From Aphelenchoides besseyi (taxonomy: Eukaryota > Nematoda > Chromadorea > Rhabditida > Aphelenchoididae), in contig JAMPIQ010000003.1 of NCBI GenBank assembly GCA_024699855.1, positions 6,014,001 through 6,078,000 of the forward strand: 64,000 nt of DNA, read 5' to 3'. Positions 14,196 through 26,090 of the stretch are shown here, one piece after another. The position numbers and the translations under genes are program-made. Numbering within the stretch: the first letter of the stretch is position 1; every line of letters begins with the position of its first letter. The notes under the pieces are model-generated. The model was given only the letters and a program-made list of their open reading frames with translations, was not told the DNA's origin and searched no databases.

Positions 14196-15696
14196 TCAAA
14201 GAAACCGTTGCAGTTGATAGGCGTATATTCCATCGGCACCGATCTCATTGTACATTTTATGAGTTAGATAGCCGTTTTCAAGAATCTTGTTGTTTGTTTG
14301 GAGTAACTGTTGAGCACATGTCCACGCATAAGTGATCGGATTCTCTGCTCTCACAACGTTGAAGTTCTCCGATTCGTCGATTAATGGTCGTAAGTCTTGT
14401 CGTCTGAAATGATTTGCGTTGAAAGCAGATCGAGTTTGTAGACTCACATTCTTTCTGCAAATCCATCAATCAACGAGTTTCCACCCGTGCAAACCACGTT
14501 ATTCTTTAATTCATTTCCAAAATCTAAAAAAACAATTGGTAATCTTCTTTTTTATTGTTTCTTACCGGGATGCTTCTTACAAACACTTTTGATGGAGTTT
14601 TCAATGGCTTCCACAATTCCACATTGCTCTATTCCAATATCGTTGGGATGAAACAGCAATTCAGGAGTCAGAAAACGCTCGGCACACAACGATATTTTCG
14701 GTGTTTCGGACGCTTGGCCTAATTCTTGACACACGTAACCCTCCATTAGATTCGAGTAATCGGGCATCACGTATTCTCTTCGAATTTTGTTGTTTGAGCG
14801 TAGAGAGCTAAAGATAACAGAAAGTTGCAATTTTAGTTTCAACTCTTACAATGCCATTTCCATGTCACGCTTGATATCACGAGTTATAAAACAAAGTTTC
14901 TCTTTGCAATGGTTGACGATAAATGTTTCGTCTTTAACATCCAACTGTTTGTAGCTAATCCATTCTTTTAGCTGATTCGTCAATGCTTTACCACCGATGT
15001 CAATCCTAAAGTTTTGTGTTTGGAGATTTGAAATCATTTCGAACCTTCTAATACCGTTCCCAATAGCTTTGCCAAGGTGATAAGGAATGACGTGAGTGAA
15101 AGAATAACCCGAATCCACAACAATCGTATTTTCGTTTCCATTCATTTGATATTCAAAAAGACCAATTAAAGTCGGAGCTACAACTATTCTATTAATGAAT
15201 AAACGCTCATACTCACCGCATGTCAAATTCAGAGCGTTAAATTGGTAGGTCTCAAACACGATTTCTTCCGTTCGTCGCTGAATAGCACTCACTAACATCG
15301 ATGGATCGGTTAGAAGCAGACGTGTGTGTTTGAAGTCGACGTTCAAACACTCCGAACCAAACAGACGATCCCAAATTTCGAACTCATAATCCCAATTCAC
15401 TACAAATCCGAAGTTAGAGTTCGTAAGTCGTACAAACAAACCCAAATAGCCACGTTCGAAAGGACTCATGTAGAAGAGTTTCGATTTGTCATGACATTCG
15501 TTCAACTCATCGGCAACAAAATTTCGGTGTCGTTCACTGCGTCCCTTGAAAATTTGATTGTGAACAACACTAAGAAAACCTTTGATGTAAACGATTAGCT
15601 GATCACGTACCGTGGTTCTTCATCAGTTGAATATCCGAGCTTTGCGTTGTACGCGCCGTTATCTAAAATGAGATCCCAAGGTTCAGTACCCGCCAT
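14196..15696 (-). CDS. actr6: Actin-related protein 6 (ARP6/ACTR6)
   Basis: Actin-fold subunit of the SWR1/SRCAP complex, which deposits histone H2A.Z. The start at 15696 gives MAGTEPWDLILDNGAYNAKLGYSTDEEPR, the actin phosphate-1 loop form seen in ARP6. Later blocks match ARP6: LFYMSPFERGYLG, NWDYEFEIWDRLF, VVDSGYSFTHVIPY, RIDIGGKALTNQLKEWISYKQLDV, DIKRDMEMA, ERFLTPELLFHPNDIGIEQCGI and NPITYAWTCAQQLL near the C-terminus. The ATG directly abuts an ATTTCAG acceptor. The upstream gene's stop is 167 bp away and its AATAAA about 90 nt away. It is the middle gene of the three-gene minus-strand run. Confidence 0.95.
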
Positions 15697-15794
15697 CTGA
15701 AATCGCGTTTCACAATCGTAATGAACTCTTCTTGATATGCAGGCAACAAAACCGGTGCTATGGTAAATTCAATTATGTGCCGAATATGTTTATT
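15697..15794 (-). promoter_or_regulatory. Intercistronic signal, DUF2452 gene to ARP6
   Basis: AATAAA at 15794-15789 (minus strand) is followed after about 90 nt by ATTTCAG, with the ARP6 ATG starting at the very next base. It has the same architecture as the ARP6-SF3B4 junction. The seen parts are the motifs and spacing; their function as polyA signal and trans-splice acceptor is inferred. Confidence 0.6.
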
Positions 15795-15863
15795 GGGTTT
15801 TAAATAAACCAACATACGAATTGAAGGAACCATTTTCACCGAATGTTTGAGCAACTCACTTGT

Positions 15864-16500
15864 TCAGAAACAAACTTTTTCCGCAAGTGCACGAAATTGG
15901 CGACTTCGATCGTCATCGAATTCGTCAGTTTGGTCCATTCGAGTAAAAGAACGATCAGCTTCCAAACGATAGGAACCCAAATACGTCGACTTCAAGGACT
16001 TTCCCCACTCAGCAGGCGACAACATCGAGAAGTATTGTTGCCCACCGTTTGGTCGTTCGTATAGGTGATAAGTAGTGAGCGGTTTCTTTTGAAAATTGCA
16101 TGCAACTTCTTCGTGCAATTTCTCGTCTCTTCGACATTTCAGCACCACTTTTCTAGCTTGCTAAAAACCAACAGATGGTTTCGAACTGCCATGTTGTAAC
16201 TTAACTGCACCAGGAAATCCATTTGCTGCCCAATTTGAACCAACTTTGCATTTGCAGTTGTTCTTACAATTTGACGTGAGGTTACAATCGAATTCAACAG
16301 CTTTTCCGGGTCTTCTACATCGTGGATTTGATGCACACGGTCCTGTGAAACCATTGAGGTCTCATTTGGATCTCTACGGTCAACCAAATTGACTGAAAAT
16401 GAATTGAAAAACAGAACGATCGTAAGAACTTACGAGTTGGCTTCTGAATCTCATCCTCTTCGTTACTCACAAAACTCACTACATTTTTAGTCGACTCCAT
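15864..16500 (-). CDS. C1orf50-like protein (DUF2452)
   Basis: Conserved protein of unknown biochemical role, similar over most of its length to human C1orf50. Matching blocks are ANAKLVQIGQQMDFL, LHEEVACNFQKKPLTTYHLYERPNGGQQYFSMLSPAEWG and YLGSYRLEADRSFTRMD. The first exon (16500-16434) encodes an acidic leader from ATG 16500. Its GTAAGT donor joins an acceptor at 16393, giving QKPTLNLVDRRD. The product is about 175-190 aa and ends ALAEKVCF. It is the first gene of the minus-strand run with ARP6 and SF3B4 and is divergent from the NDUFB6-like gene (198 bp). An operon link to a chromatin subunit and a splicing factor would be a hint, not proof, of nuclear work. Confidence 0.85.
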
Positions 16501-16698
16501 TTCTTCACGTATCCACGACAGAAATGTAAAGAAACGCGCTGAACAACTCGTCAACTGTTTCTTGTGTCATTCACAAACCCTCGAGAACAATTGACGCATT
16601 GAATTTGTGTTTGGCATCAGACGAGTGGATTAATGTTTAGATATCAATTTATACGACATTTTTTCCAGAACCAGTAAAACTTTGTTTTCGTTTAAGTC

Positions 16699-17464
16699 AT
16701 GGGTAATTTGTACAGTCAACCGGAGAAGAAGGGCAACTCGCCTTTCACACGTTCCGGTGTTCCACCACCACCAATCAGCCACATGTCGGATAAACCTCGT
16801 CATCGAGTCCACGATCCAATGAGCCTCGAAATGCACATGGCCGATCAACGTATGCGCACAGCTGGGATGAGTGCTGCCGAACGTGAATGGCGACAGTGAG
16901 TGTTTAAAGCTTCATTTTCATTCTGGTCTCTTTTACAGCAAATGGTTGAAAGATCAACATCTTCATCCGGACGAGCCAATTCACGTTGATGCCGTGCATC
17001 GTCAATTGAATCCAATTCGAGTTCTCTATCGGTATCCATTGGATACTCTTTACCGACGTTTTTTGCAGCCCACTTTTGTGAGTGATTTCTAATTCATTTA
17101 GTGATAATGAATTTTCACTTTAGGGCACATATTACGGAAGTGCAATTCGAATTTTGACTCCAAAGCTTATTTTTGGCTTCCTCGTACTGGAAACTCTTTA
17201 CTATCAAACCAAGTACAATTCTCGAGTATGTTCATTTTATCTAGCAGCTCTCTTGACCGTTAACTTTAGGGCTGGCAACAACTAAAAGGCACAGGAACAG
17301 AGCCAATAAAGCGTGTTTATGACAGTGAAATGGAAATCCGCAAAGAGAATCCCGGATTGTTCGAAAGTGGTATTCACGATCCGGCCAAATACCGCTACTT
17401 TACTCCCGATTGGATCAAGCGTACAAGTCATTTGGAATTGGGAGAAACTGCTCGACCATATTAA
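16699..17464 (+). CDS. NDUFB6-like complex I accessory subunit (B17)
   Basis: Probable accessory subunit of mitochondrial NADH:ubiquinone oxidoreductase, in the membrane arm. Four exons: 16699-16895, 16939-17077, 17124-17225 and 17270-17464. The call rests on the basic WRHKWLKDQHLHPDEPI motif, which resembles the NDUFB6 RRRWLKDQ motif, and on a following single hydrophobic segment (LIFGFLVLETLYYQ). The N-terminal 60 residues and the C-terminus (ELGETARPY) look lineage-specific. The ATG is 2 nt after a TTTAAG acceptor. The next gene on the same strand starts 160 bp after this stop. Other small single-pass mitochondrial subunits are possible. Confidence 0.65.
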
Positions 17465-17624
17465 ATTTTGTGTACGACATAGGGAATTCTCTTGAGTTTA
17501 TGGATAAATGTTTTCTTAAATGTGATTCGTTACTTCGATTCCTAACGTTCATTCACGTTTTTTGTATCGGTTTTTTGGCTCATAGATCTTATTTAGCTCA
17601 CAGTTTTAGCGATAATGGGTTGAC

Positions 17625-19321
17625 ATGAAAAGGGCACGTTTTGTTCTAACGGTCTTAGGCGCCTTGGTTTTCTTGTACTTTCTAGTTCCTTACGAGTGGT
17701 TTGGTAAGTGGGCAATTTGGACTTTTGATTTCGTTTAGGCCACAGACCAAAGGGAATCAAATATTTCTACGAACATGAACGACCACAACTTTTCGTCGAA
17801 TTCTGCCAATTCACAGAAGTTCCATTGAAAGGCAGTGAAGGCGAATTCAAAGACGAAGATTTTAAGTTTCGCGGAGTTGTGATTGCATTCCGACATGGAG
17901 AACGATCGCCAGTTATTGATGTGGACTCCAAATTCATTCCCGATTGTATACCATACAAAGAAACCGATCGTCGTTCATTTGACACTTACATTAAATTACT
18001 TAAATCCAGAGATTTTCGATCATTTCTTAAAGTTGACTCCGCTTATCCGTCGTTTAAATGGCATCCACATCCGTAGGTTTAAAGCTACAAACTTTTGTTT
18101 ATACCTAATTTAGTTATCGCTGTGAAATTGGCCAAATGACGGCCGAAGGAGCATTGCAACTGATCAAACTAGGTACTTATTTGCACGAACGATACAAACC
18201 CGTGGATTTATTCAAAGGTTAGCTCGTTCTATCTTATTTCTTAGTATGAAATTCAGATTCAGACGCAGCAGACATTCTGTTTTCTTCGTCTTATTTCCAA
18301 CGAACCTTCCAGTCGGCCATCGCATTTTCCTCGGCTTTCTTTTACATAAACAAAGAGTTGCCGTCTGTATCTTTGCGTCTATCGAACAATACGTACTTTT
18401 GTTTGGATGAGAACTGCAAATGCCCCAAATACGATGAAACGCGCAAAACGGCGGAAATGGTTGGCATTTTGATTGTTTTTGTTTGATCGGTTCTTTAGGA
18501 ACGAGCCGAGGAATTTTGGAATAGATCTCCACGCAAACTCTTCAATCGATTGCAAGTGCTTGGCAGTATGGTCGGATTGAAGTTTGTCGAGCATCCACTG
18601 CAATTTCAAGACGTGATGTTGGGACGATACATTTGCCGGCGCAACACGTTGCCGTGCAATTCGCTTGGCGAGTGTTTTACCGTTAACGACTTCCTAGAAG
18701 TAGATTCAAGACAATAAGAAGTCGATAACTAGTTTCATTTAGACGTCCGATGAGACGTGGGAAATTGCAAGACGAATGTTCGAAAAAACTTCTCCGATTA
18801 CTCGATCGCTTTACGTGATTGAATCATGGACAATGTTAAGGAACTTGCAACTTGCGATACAGAAAGCCCGAAGCAAAGCACAAGGACCAAAGATAATTCG
18901 AGTATACAGCGGTCACGATATCACTTTGGAGCCGTTGATGCACACACTAGGAATCGCTCATCGAATTCCGCCTTATTACTCGTCTCGTATAGTTTTTGAA
19001 GTAAGTTAAGTCTGTAGTGAAATAAGACACATAGTATTTCAGATTTACGAGACAGAAAGTCCACTACAAGAAGAAACGATCTTTGTTCGCTTACTATTCA
19101 ACGGAAAAGATCACACATCAGACGTTGAGTTTTGTCGTCCACTCGTTCGCGGTTTATGTCGTGGATCGAAGTTTGAGAATTTTGCAAAAAGCGGCGTACT
19201 AACACTACAAAACTTGGATACGATACGAGACATTTGTTTCTAATTTAATTAGACATTCCTTTTATCTTCGCAGCTTTACGACTTCCACGCATATCGCAAC
19301 TCATATGGTCAAGGAAACTGA
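17625..19321 (+). CDS. PXYLP1-like histidine phosphatase (2-phosphoxylose phosphatase)
   Basis: Golgi type II membrane phosphatase that in other animals removes phosphate from the xylose of the glycosaminoglycan linker. The N-terminus has a short basic start and one membrane segment (VLTVLGALVFLYFLVPYEWF). The branch-2 histidine phosphatase motif RHGERSP is at 17891-17911 and the second catalytic motif SGHDITLEP starts at 18907. Cysteines between them (FCLDENCKCPKYD, RRNTLPCNSLGECF) fit the family. The C-terminus is uncertain: reading through gives a stop at 19241, while using a GTACTA donor near 19197 and the CGCAG acceptor near 19272 gives LYDFHAYRNSYGQGN with a stop at 19321. The ATG is 15 nt after TTTTAG (17609), suggesting it is second in a two-gene operon. 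Confidence 0.85.
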
Positions 19322-19507
19322 AAATACGGGATTAAATTTCATTAACGGTAATAAATTTGTTTATTTTAAAACAACCCGTCTGTTAACGTTCGGATTTACA
19401 AACGAATACTGTTCAAATGATAAGAAGAAAGACGAAAATAAAAAGAGGTTCGGATGAATATGTGCGTTGTAAATGCCGTTTCGAACCGTAATTCAAAGTT
19501 AAAGGCT

Positions 19508-21118
19508 TTAAGTTGATACCGTTGTTTCGTCGAGAGGAGTTATGGGGCGTTCGATGTGAATGTCTTGGAGTTCGATCGCGTGGTTGTTGATCTCGTTTTC
19601 ATTAAGACTTTGAGGAAAAACATCCGATACTAGGTAGCGTTGTGCTTGCGAATTTTGATGTGAAGAACGAGTACTGTTCGAGGAAATGGAGTTACGTGAA
19701 AGTGTGTTGCTGTTCGAGCGAACAATTGGACCATTCAAAGCCTCGGTCAATTTCACGTGTTCAACACTAAAAACCGTAGAGATTAAGTGTCACAGAAGAT
19801 TGACTGTGTACTTTGAATTTCCAGCTTTCGATGATCGGTTCTCGGAACCGTTAGCTCGAACGGCATCCAAAGTTAAAAGCGCCTTTACGGGCGTACGACA
19901 AATCGGACACTCTTTGACCTGAACCCGAAATTCTTATTAATCGGACTTTCAAATTTACATTGTGGAGAAATGAATCATCACAGTTGTTGCAAATGCACAA
20001 GTGACGGCAAGGTAGAAGAAGAGTGTTGCTTTCGTTGTCCTTACAGATCGAGCATTCGAAGACACGATCACGATCTGTTTCACGGTTTTCAATTCCAAAA
20101 ACTTCTTGCAGCAAATAAACAACGCCATCGGCAATCAGCTTCTGTTTCAGTGGCTTCAAAACTAATGGGCAAGTTTGGCTTTGAGTTCGTTCCAGTACGC
20201 ACATTGTGATTTGCGATTGATCTTTAAACCCACAAGTCGGATCTCTTGTTCTCATTTCAATAACAATCGGAAACCATAATCCGCCTTGATAGGTCATCTG
20301 AATGTTCTACGTAGAAAAAAAAGCAAGAAATAGAAAGCAACCTTTTGCTGATCGAATTGATGTGGCTTCAGGATGAGCTTATTAAAAATCTGATTGGCTC
20401 CGACTTCGCAAAGAAACTTTTTCGTAGGTTTCAGTTCTGGGAAGCGAACATCAAATCTAAAAAAAGTGCCTAAGAACTTGATTTACAAGCTGTCGTACTT
20501 TATGTTCTCGCCATCTACGATTTCTCGTGCACAGAAATGAATTTGAACGTAACATTTCACATCACAATCGTAAACAAACTCCAGACGATAAGCTTTTTCC
20601 GTGGAGTTAGTCGATTCATCTCTGAAAACAAGTGAACACATCAACAACCGAGAATAATTACCGAAGTATCTTGACAGAGTCGCGGCGAATGTTGACTAGT
20701 GCATTGAGAACATTCACGGTTTCGGAAACCCCGCCATATGGAAACTGAAACACAAATCAACGTTAAAATCTACAATACAAATTACCTTCACTGGAGCTCC
20801 CAATAAGTCAAGATCGGCATTGTTGCCGAAAAGAAAAGTGTCCGGTTTCAACGTTTCAAATCGTTTGCCGCCCATTAGAAAATGTGAACTGAAAAACCGA
20901 TCATTCAACGGACTACCCGAGCCACTTTCGTGTTGCTGTTGATTTGCAGTGTTTCGACTTGTTCGACGTCTACGTCCACGTGCTCGATTGTTTTCCGATG
21001 AGCTTGCTCCGTCACCTGCTTCAGCAACTCGTGCATCGTTGGAATTGGGTGATGGCTCCACGTTTTGTGCGCCAAACGGATTCCATCGACTTAACATGCC
21101 GCTCATTTGTTGTCCCAT
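19508..21118 (-). CDS. mgrn1: Mahogunin-type RING E3 ligase (MGRN1/RNF157)
   Basis: Ubiquitin ligase of the mahogunin family, which acts in endosomal trafficking and receptor turnover. The N-terminus MGQQMSG (MG start, possibly myristoylated) leads to a basic region. The mahogunin core follows, with LKPDTFLFGNNADLDLLG, FDVRFPEL and GANQIFNKLILKPHQFDQQK. The C3HC4 RING (about 20050-19870) reads CSICKDNESNTLLLPCRHLCICNNC...CPICR. The tail is S/N-rich, ending ITPLDETTVST. About six short introns give roughly 450 aa. The ATG is 2 nt after TTTAG. It is divergent from PARS2 (292 bp) and convergent with the PXYLP1-like gene. Confidence 0.93.
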
Positions 21119-21410
21119 TACTAAACAAAAACTTCAAAAAAACTTGGAAATCAATTTGACTCACCGTCGTCGGTCAACTTGGACCCCTTAGATGTTGGTC
21201 ATTAGACCGGTTCTCATTTGCCGATAATTTTAACAGACTTGATTAGCTGATGACCACCGCTCTTACTGAGTACGTTCCGATCGATGCGTGCGGATCAACT
21301 GCATGGTCGAGCCGTTGTTACGAAAATTGGTTGCGCACACCAATTTCAGAGCAAACTTGACATGTGGGCATTCGTTTTTCTCAGGAATTGGAAATTCTAT
21401 TTTGTAAACC

Positions 21411-22908
21411 ATGAGTCTTACATATGCATCTCGTCTTTTGCTTAAGTTTACGCCCGTTGATGCAACAAAAACAAAATGCTCAAGTTATGGCTTGATGCTA
21501 GCGAGTGGATTGATCCAACAAACAGGTTAGTTTTGTTGTTTATTGTTGTTAGTTACGTGCTTTTAGGCAAAGGAATATTTGCTTTCTTGCCGGTCGGTCA
21601 ACGTATTTTGGACAAAACGATACGGTTGATTGAAAAAGAGCTCAACGATGCGGGAGCACAAAAGTGTACTTTGCCGGCACTTGGAAATGAAGAACTGTGG
21701 TCGAAGTGCGGTCGATGGAACGTCTACGGGACTCAATTGTTCCGTCTTGAAGATCGAATGAAAAGACAGTTATGCTTACAACCCACGTGTGAAGAAATGA
21801 TCACCGATATTGCTGCACAATTCGGAGTTTTCAAGGCCGAAAGCTTACCGATGCTCATCTATCAGGTCCGTAGTTGTAAGTTTTGAATAATCGAAGTTTA
21901 GACGACAGAGAAATTTCGCGACGAAATGAGTCCACGATTTGGTTTGTTGCGTTCTCGACATTTCCACATGAACGATTTGTACAGTTTTGATCGAACTGAA
22001 GAAGATGCGGTTCAGACGTACCAGGTGATCATTTGATTTTCTGTTGAATATGACGATCAGACAATTTTAGCGGATTTCCGACATCTATCGAAAGATTTTC
22101 GTTGAGCAGTTAGGATTGACAGAAACATTGGTGTTAACTGCTGATGCCAAAGAAATGGGCGGCAACATTTCGCACGAATATCATTTGCCTAATGAATCGG
22201 CTGAAGATCGTTTGATGGTTTGCAGAAACTGTCTATCTGTCCGGACTGTCGGTGAAGTCGAAAACAAAGCATGTGCTAAGTGTGACGGTGAAGAAGAGAT
22301 GCTTAACAGCGTGGAAATTGGACACACGTTTCAACTGGGTTCCAAATACTCGCGTGTATTTAATGCCAGATCTTCCGATCAAATTCCTTATTTTATGTGT
22401 TGTTTTGGAATTGGAGTTACACGTCTGATTGCTGCGAGGTAAACTTTCTTCAGTTTTTTCTCTCCATCAACGTTTTAGTATCGATGTTTTATCGCCTTCC
22501 ACAACCGCGATTCGACTTCCGAATGCAATTGCACCATTCAAATTGGCCATCGTTTTGCCTAAGACAAAAGAAGATCATCCGTCAATGCGTTTTGCTCGCG
22601 ATTTTTCTCACCAATTGGCTTCCTCTCCGAGTTTTCACGGCGATGTCCTCGTCGATGATCGAACTTCGAAGTCCGTTGGTCGACGTTTGGTTGAATTGAA
22701 TCAACTCGGCATCCCGAATATTTTGGTTGTTCCTGCAAAGAAATCGGCGAATCCAAACGATCTTATCGAATTGGAATATTTCAAGTACAAACTGAATTCG
22801 AATCAAACACTTTCAATTGTTCTTTTCAGAGCTCATCCACGAAACGATCAATTGGATTTAGTCGGATTGTTCAGCCATCGCGACGTCTTTCAACTTTTAC
22901 AACACTGA
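21411..22908 (+). CDS. pars2: Mitochondrial prolyl-tRNA synthetase (PARS2)
   Basis: Class II synthetase charging mitochondrial tRNA-Pro. Five exons: 21411-21525, 21567-21865, 21902-22024, 22071-22438 and 22479-22908. I chose the ATG at 21411 because it gives a presequence ([13 protein letters not shown]) and the conserved lead-in [17 protein letters not shown], joined through a 41-bp intron to [11 protein letters not shown] shorter reading from the ATG at 21478 is in the wrong frame. Class II motif 2 ([26 protein letters not shown]) and motif 3 ([12 protein letters not shown]) are present, as is the anticodon-binding domain near the end. Length and layout match bacterial-type ProRS of mitochondria without the editing insertion. 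Confidence 0.94.
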
Positions 22909-24528
22909 AACGGTTATTGTTCTTCTGTAGGATCGAATTGTTTTTGTTACGTAAACGCTTGTTTTGCTCGGATGAATTTGTTTGCTAACCAACGAATCTT
23001 TCACAATGATCCGCCCGTTAACCGAATTTGGCGGCGATCGCAAACAAAAAAGACAATTCGGTTGCTGACCGTTGGACTCATGTTTCTGCAGCGGAGTGAC
23101 CGTCGATCTTTGGTCCTGTAGACAGACCGCTTCGATGATGATGACTAATGGGTGTTTGTAATGAGTAATTAGTTCGAATCGAGTTGTTCGATCGCAATTA
23201 GCATCCCTGGAATGTTTCGCATTCAATGCAAAGGATTCAAGACCCCCATTCCTACGTGTTTGCTTTTAATGGGCTCCGGAAAGCAAAAATCGTTATTGTA
23301 AATGTACCTTTTCGGTTTGCTTTCAACGAAAAAACAACAACCGAGCTCGTAGTAAAGTTGCTTTCTTTTCACTATAGAACATTTAGTTGAGCGAACGAGT
23401 AGTTGAGTACGAAGACATTTAACACGATCCCCCTCCCCGACTACTCGTTTTCGAGATTTTCGCGTGTCTATGAACGAGAATAATCATCAAGCCCTTTAAT
23501 CCTCATGAGTACGAGTACAACTGTTGATATAGACATTGAATAATTAAGACTGCTTGTCTACTCGTTCACACGTCAATTGCACTCCGCCTGTGCCATCATG
23601 ACCTCCTTGCATCTGCTGCCTTTTTGAGAATTTCATTGCACTTCGTTTCGAAAATTCAGCGCGCCCTCCGAAGCAGACGGAGAGCAACGTTGCTCATTTT
23701 ACTTTTTACTCTCAACTCCCCGTTCAACCTCTCCCTCGTTCCACGCGTTTTGATTCGCAAATAACGAGAATTGGAAGTTCAGAACGATCGGTGTGATTTG
23801 GCAGACCGTTCGTTTGTGCATCTGTGGACGAACACCAAAATAATCTCGTTACTTTGTGGTCCTCCAACCCCTCATGCCAAACATTGACGTCCATAAGGTC
23901 GGGATACAACTGTTAAAACAATTTTGGCCCACGACCTTCGATTTGTATGCGTCGCTAAGTGGTCGTCAGTCGATTGCATTTTTTGTCTGACTGCCGAAAT
24001 CGGAGTCCGAATTGGCGGCGGTCTTCATCGTTCTAAAGAACGACTTCACACCGAGAGAGCATTTAAGTCCATTAGTCGCCGTCGTTCTCCCGAGATCCGA
24101 GCATTATGTTCACTGATTTGTTTTGCTCTTCGAGAGCTCTTTTCTCTGACTTTCAATCACGCGTAAAGCTTCCAGTTTCGTCGTTGCAAATCCAATGTTG
24201 ACATCCGGTTTCGTTCAACAAAGAATGCAAGACTCCATCGTCTGGCAGCTGATGTTCTTAGTTTTATTTGACGTTCGTACAAAACATGCGAATTATTTTT
24301 GACTGAGATTCTGCAAACGCAAATACTTTTTCTCGATTGTTGACCTCCGGGTTGTTTTCCGCGTTTTTGTCAAATTTCCGTGGAGACGAGAAACGTTTTT
24401 GTTCGACGATGTTTACGCGATGGTTGAATCAGCGGTCTTTACGAATTTGAAATTTCATTTTCACATTTGCAGACAAACGATTTCCATGTTCGGACCTTAG
24501 AAGAATAGAGCGATTCTTCGTATAACAA
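22909..24528. other. Intergenic region, no recognised gene
   Basis: This 1.6 kb lies between PARS2 and the OST-alpha gene. Open frames are short and on both strands, with no family resemblance and no tRNA-like cloverleaf that I could find. It probably holds the OST-alpha promoter. Confidence 0.4.
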
Positions 24529-25902
24529 ATGGTGGTGGACACGATAATCAAACTTTTAACCGACTCACTTCTCAACTGTACGAACAACTCACTACCACCA
24601 CCGGCAGCCGATTTTCTGTCGAGTAAAATGATTTCGTTCATTTCGTTTAACTTACTTTTTGTTTAGGTTTAACCAAACCGTACGTCTTTGCGCTCATATC
24701 AGCGAGTATAATATGTGCTGCTACTATCGGGTTATTTGTTGTTCATTTGATTTATATTGGTAACTACGTGGCAAGTGCCTATCGAAGAGCTTTTATCATT
24801 TATTTGGCTGGCACAGCGCCGTTCGTCAGTGGTTTTGCGTTGGTTGCGTTGTTCATGCCACGGGTTTGGTTTTTGGCTCATTTGCTTTCATTCTTGTAAG
24901 TAGCATACGACCGAGGGTAATCATACTGGATTTAGTTATTACTCCATTGGAATCTACGCTCTTATTTGTCTTCTTTTCAATTTGGTTGATGGAAAACAAG
25001 CGGCCGTGAAACGAATGACTCAATCTTCCGCAATAATCGGTCTGCAGTCGCCGCCGTTCTGCTGTTTATTTCCGTGTTTGCCAAAACTACCTGTTCAATT
25101 GTAAGCTTCATAATCTCGCTATTAGCTAAACGTGTTCGATTATAGACGTCGAATTCGCTTCTGTGAATTAATGGTAATGCAATGCCCGTGCGTAAGATTG
25201 CTGTACGATTCCGTCGATTAGAAGTCATTAATTCAATTGCTTTAGTTGTACGGTCATTAGTTTGGCGCTCTATTTCGAGTACTTGGACAGAGCCTTCACG
25301 GTACTAAAGATCCTCGACTTCATTTCACTTCCGTCTCTTTTGTGTGGTATCTACGGTTGTCACATTCTGGTGAACACGATATCAAGACTCGATGAAGTAG
25401 TACCCTATCGTTACAACTTTGTATTCAGGCTTTTCGACTTCTACTTTTTAGTAAGAACTCAAACATTCTGTCGTAAATGAGTTTTTGTTTCAGGTGTTCG
25501 GACTGCAAATGCCGGTAAGTGAAAGTCAATGATGAACATTTGTTTTTGGTATTTTTGAAGTTCTGAAGAATATTGAAAAATGTTTTGGATTTGCAAAAAG
25601 CATTAACTTGATCATTTAAGGTATTCGACTTTCTTGCTCGCCTGGGCATATTTGGCTGTGGAGAAATTTTGCCGGCATTAGAAACAGCGTTCTGTAAGTT
25701 TTAGTCTTTGCGTTGAAATTGAAATGACGTTTTAGTCTGGAAGAACTTTGCTACGGTCATCGAGTCTTTGGTCGTTTCGGTAATTGCGACCCTTTTGCTT
25801 CGGCCTACAAAGACAGCGTTATTCGACAAATATCATAGCTGTCGATCTACTGTGTCCAGTGTTTCTATGTCTACCATCGAAACAACCACATCAGTCACGT
25901 AG
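24529..25902 (+). CDS. OST-alpha/SLC51A family solute transporter (TMEM184-like)
   Basis: Seven-pass membrane protein of the Solute_trans_a family, in which OST-alpha pairs with OST-beta to export steroid-type solutes. The start at 24529 gives an outside N-terminus with NCT and NNS glycosylation sites. The intron 24623-24666 joins to LTKPYVFALISASIICAATIG. The diagnostic cysteine- and proline-rich loop is SPPFCCLFPCLPKLP. After it come RRIRFCELMVMQCPC and, through a GTGCGT donor at 25188, TVISLALYFEYLDRAF. The last helices contain FGCGEILPALETAFYWKNF. The tail is S/T-rich, ending in TTTSVT. OST-alpha versus other TMEM184-type members cannot be settled by eye, but the cysteine loop favours OST-alpha. 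Confidence 0.82.
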
Positions 25903-26090
25903 ATTGTCTTAAAACGTGCAATCCAAAATCAATCTCACACTTCGCCTTTTTGTCTTGCCCTATCATTAAAACTATTCGTCTCTCAAATACCGGTAACCCG
26001 ACTCTCTCATTTGTATTTTCGTACAATAAAATCACATTTATTTAACTGAGGTAAATGAAACAACAAAGATGGAATGTTAAACACTAGTTC

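Noticed and set aside
21478..21566. Start of PARS2 at ATG 21478 with no first intron
   Set aside because: The upstream ATG at 21411 with the 41-bp intron gives the conserved [17 protein letters not shown] lead-in. The shorter reading does not.
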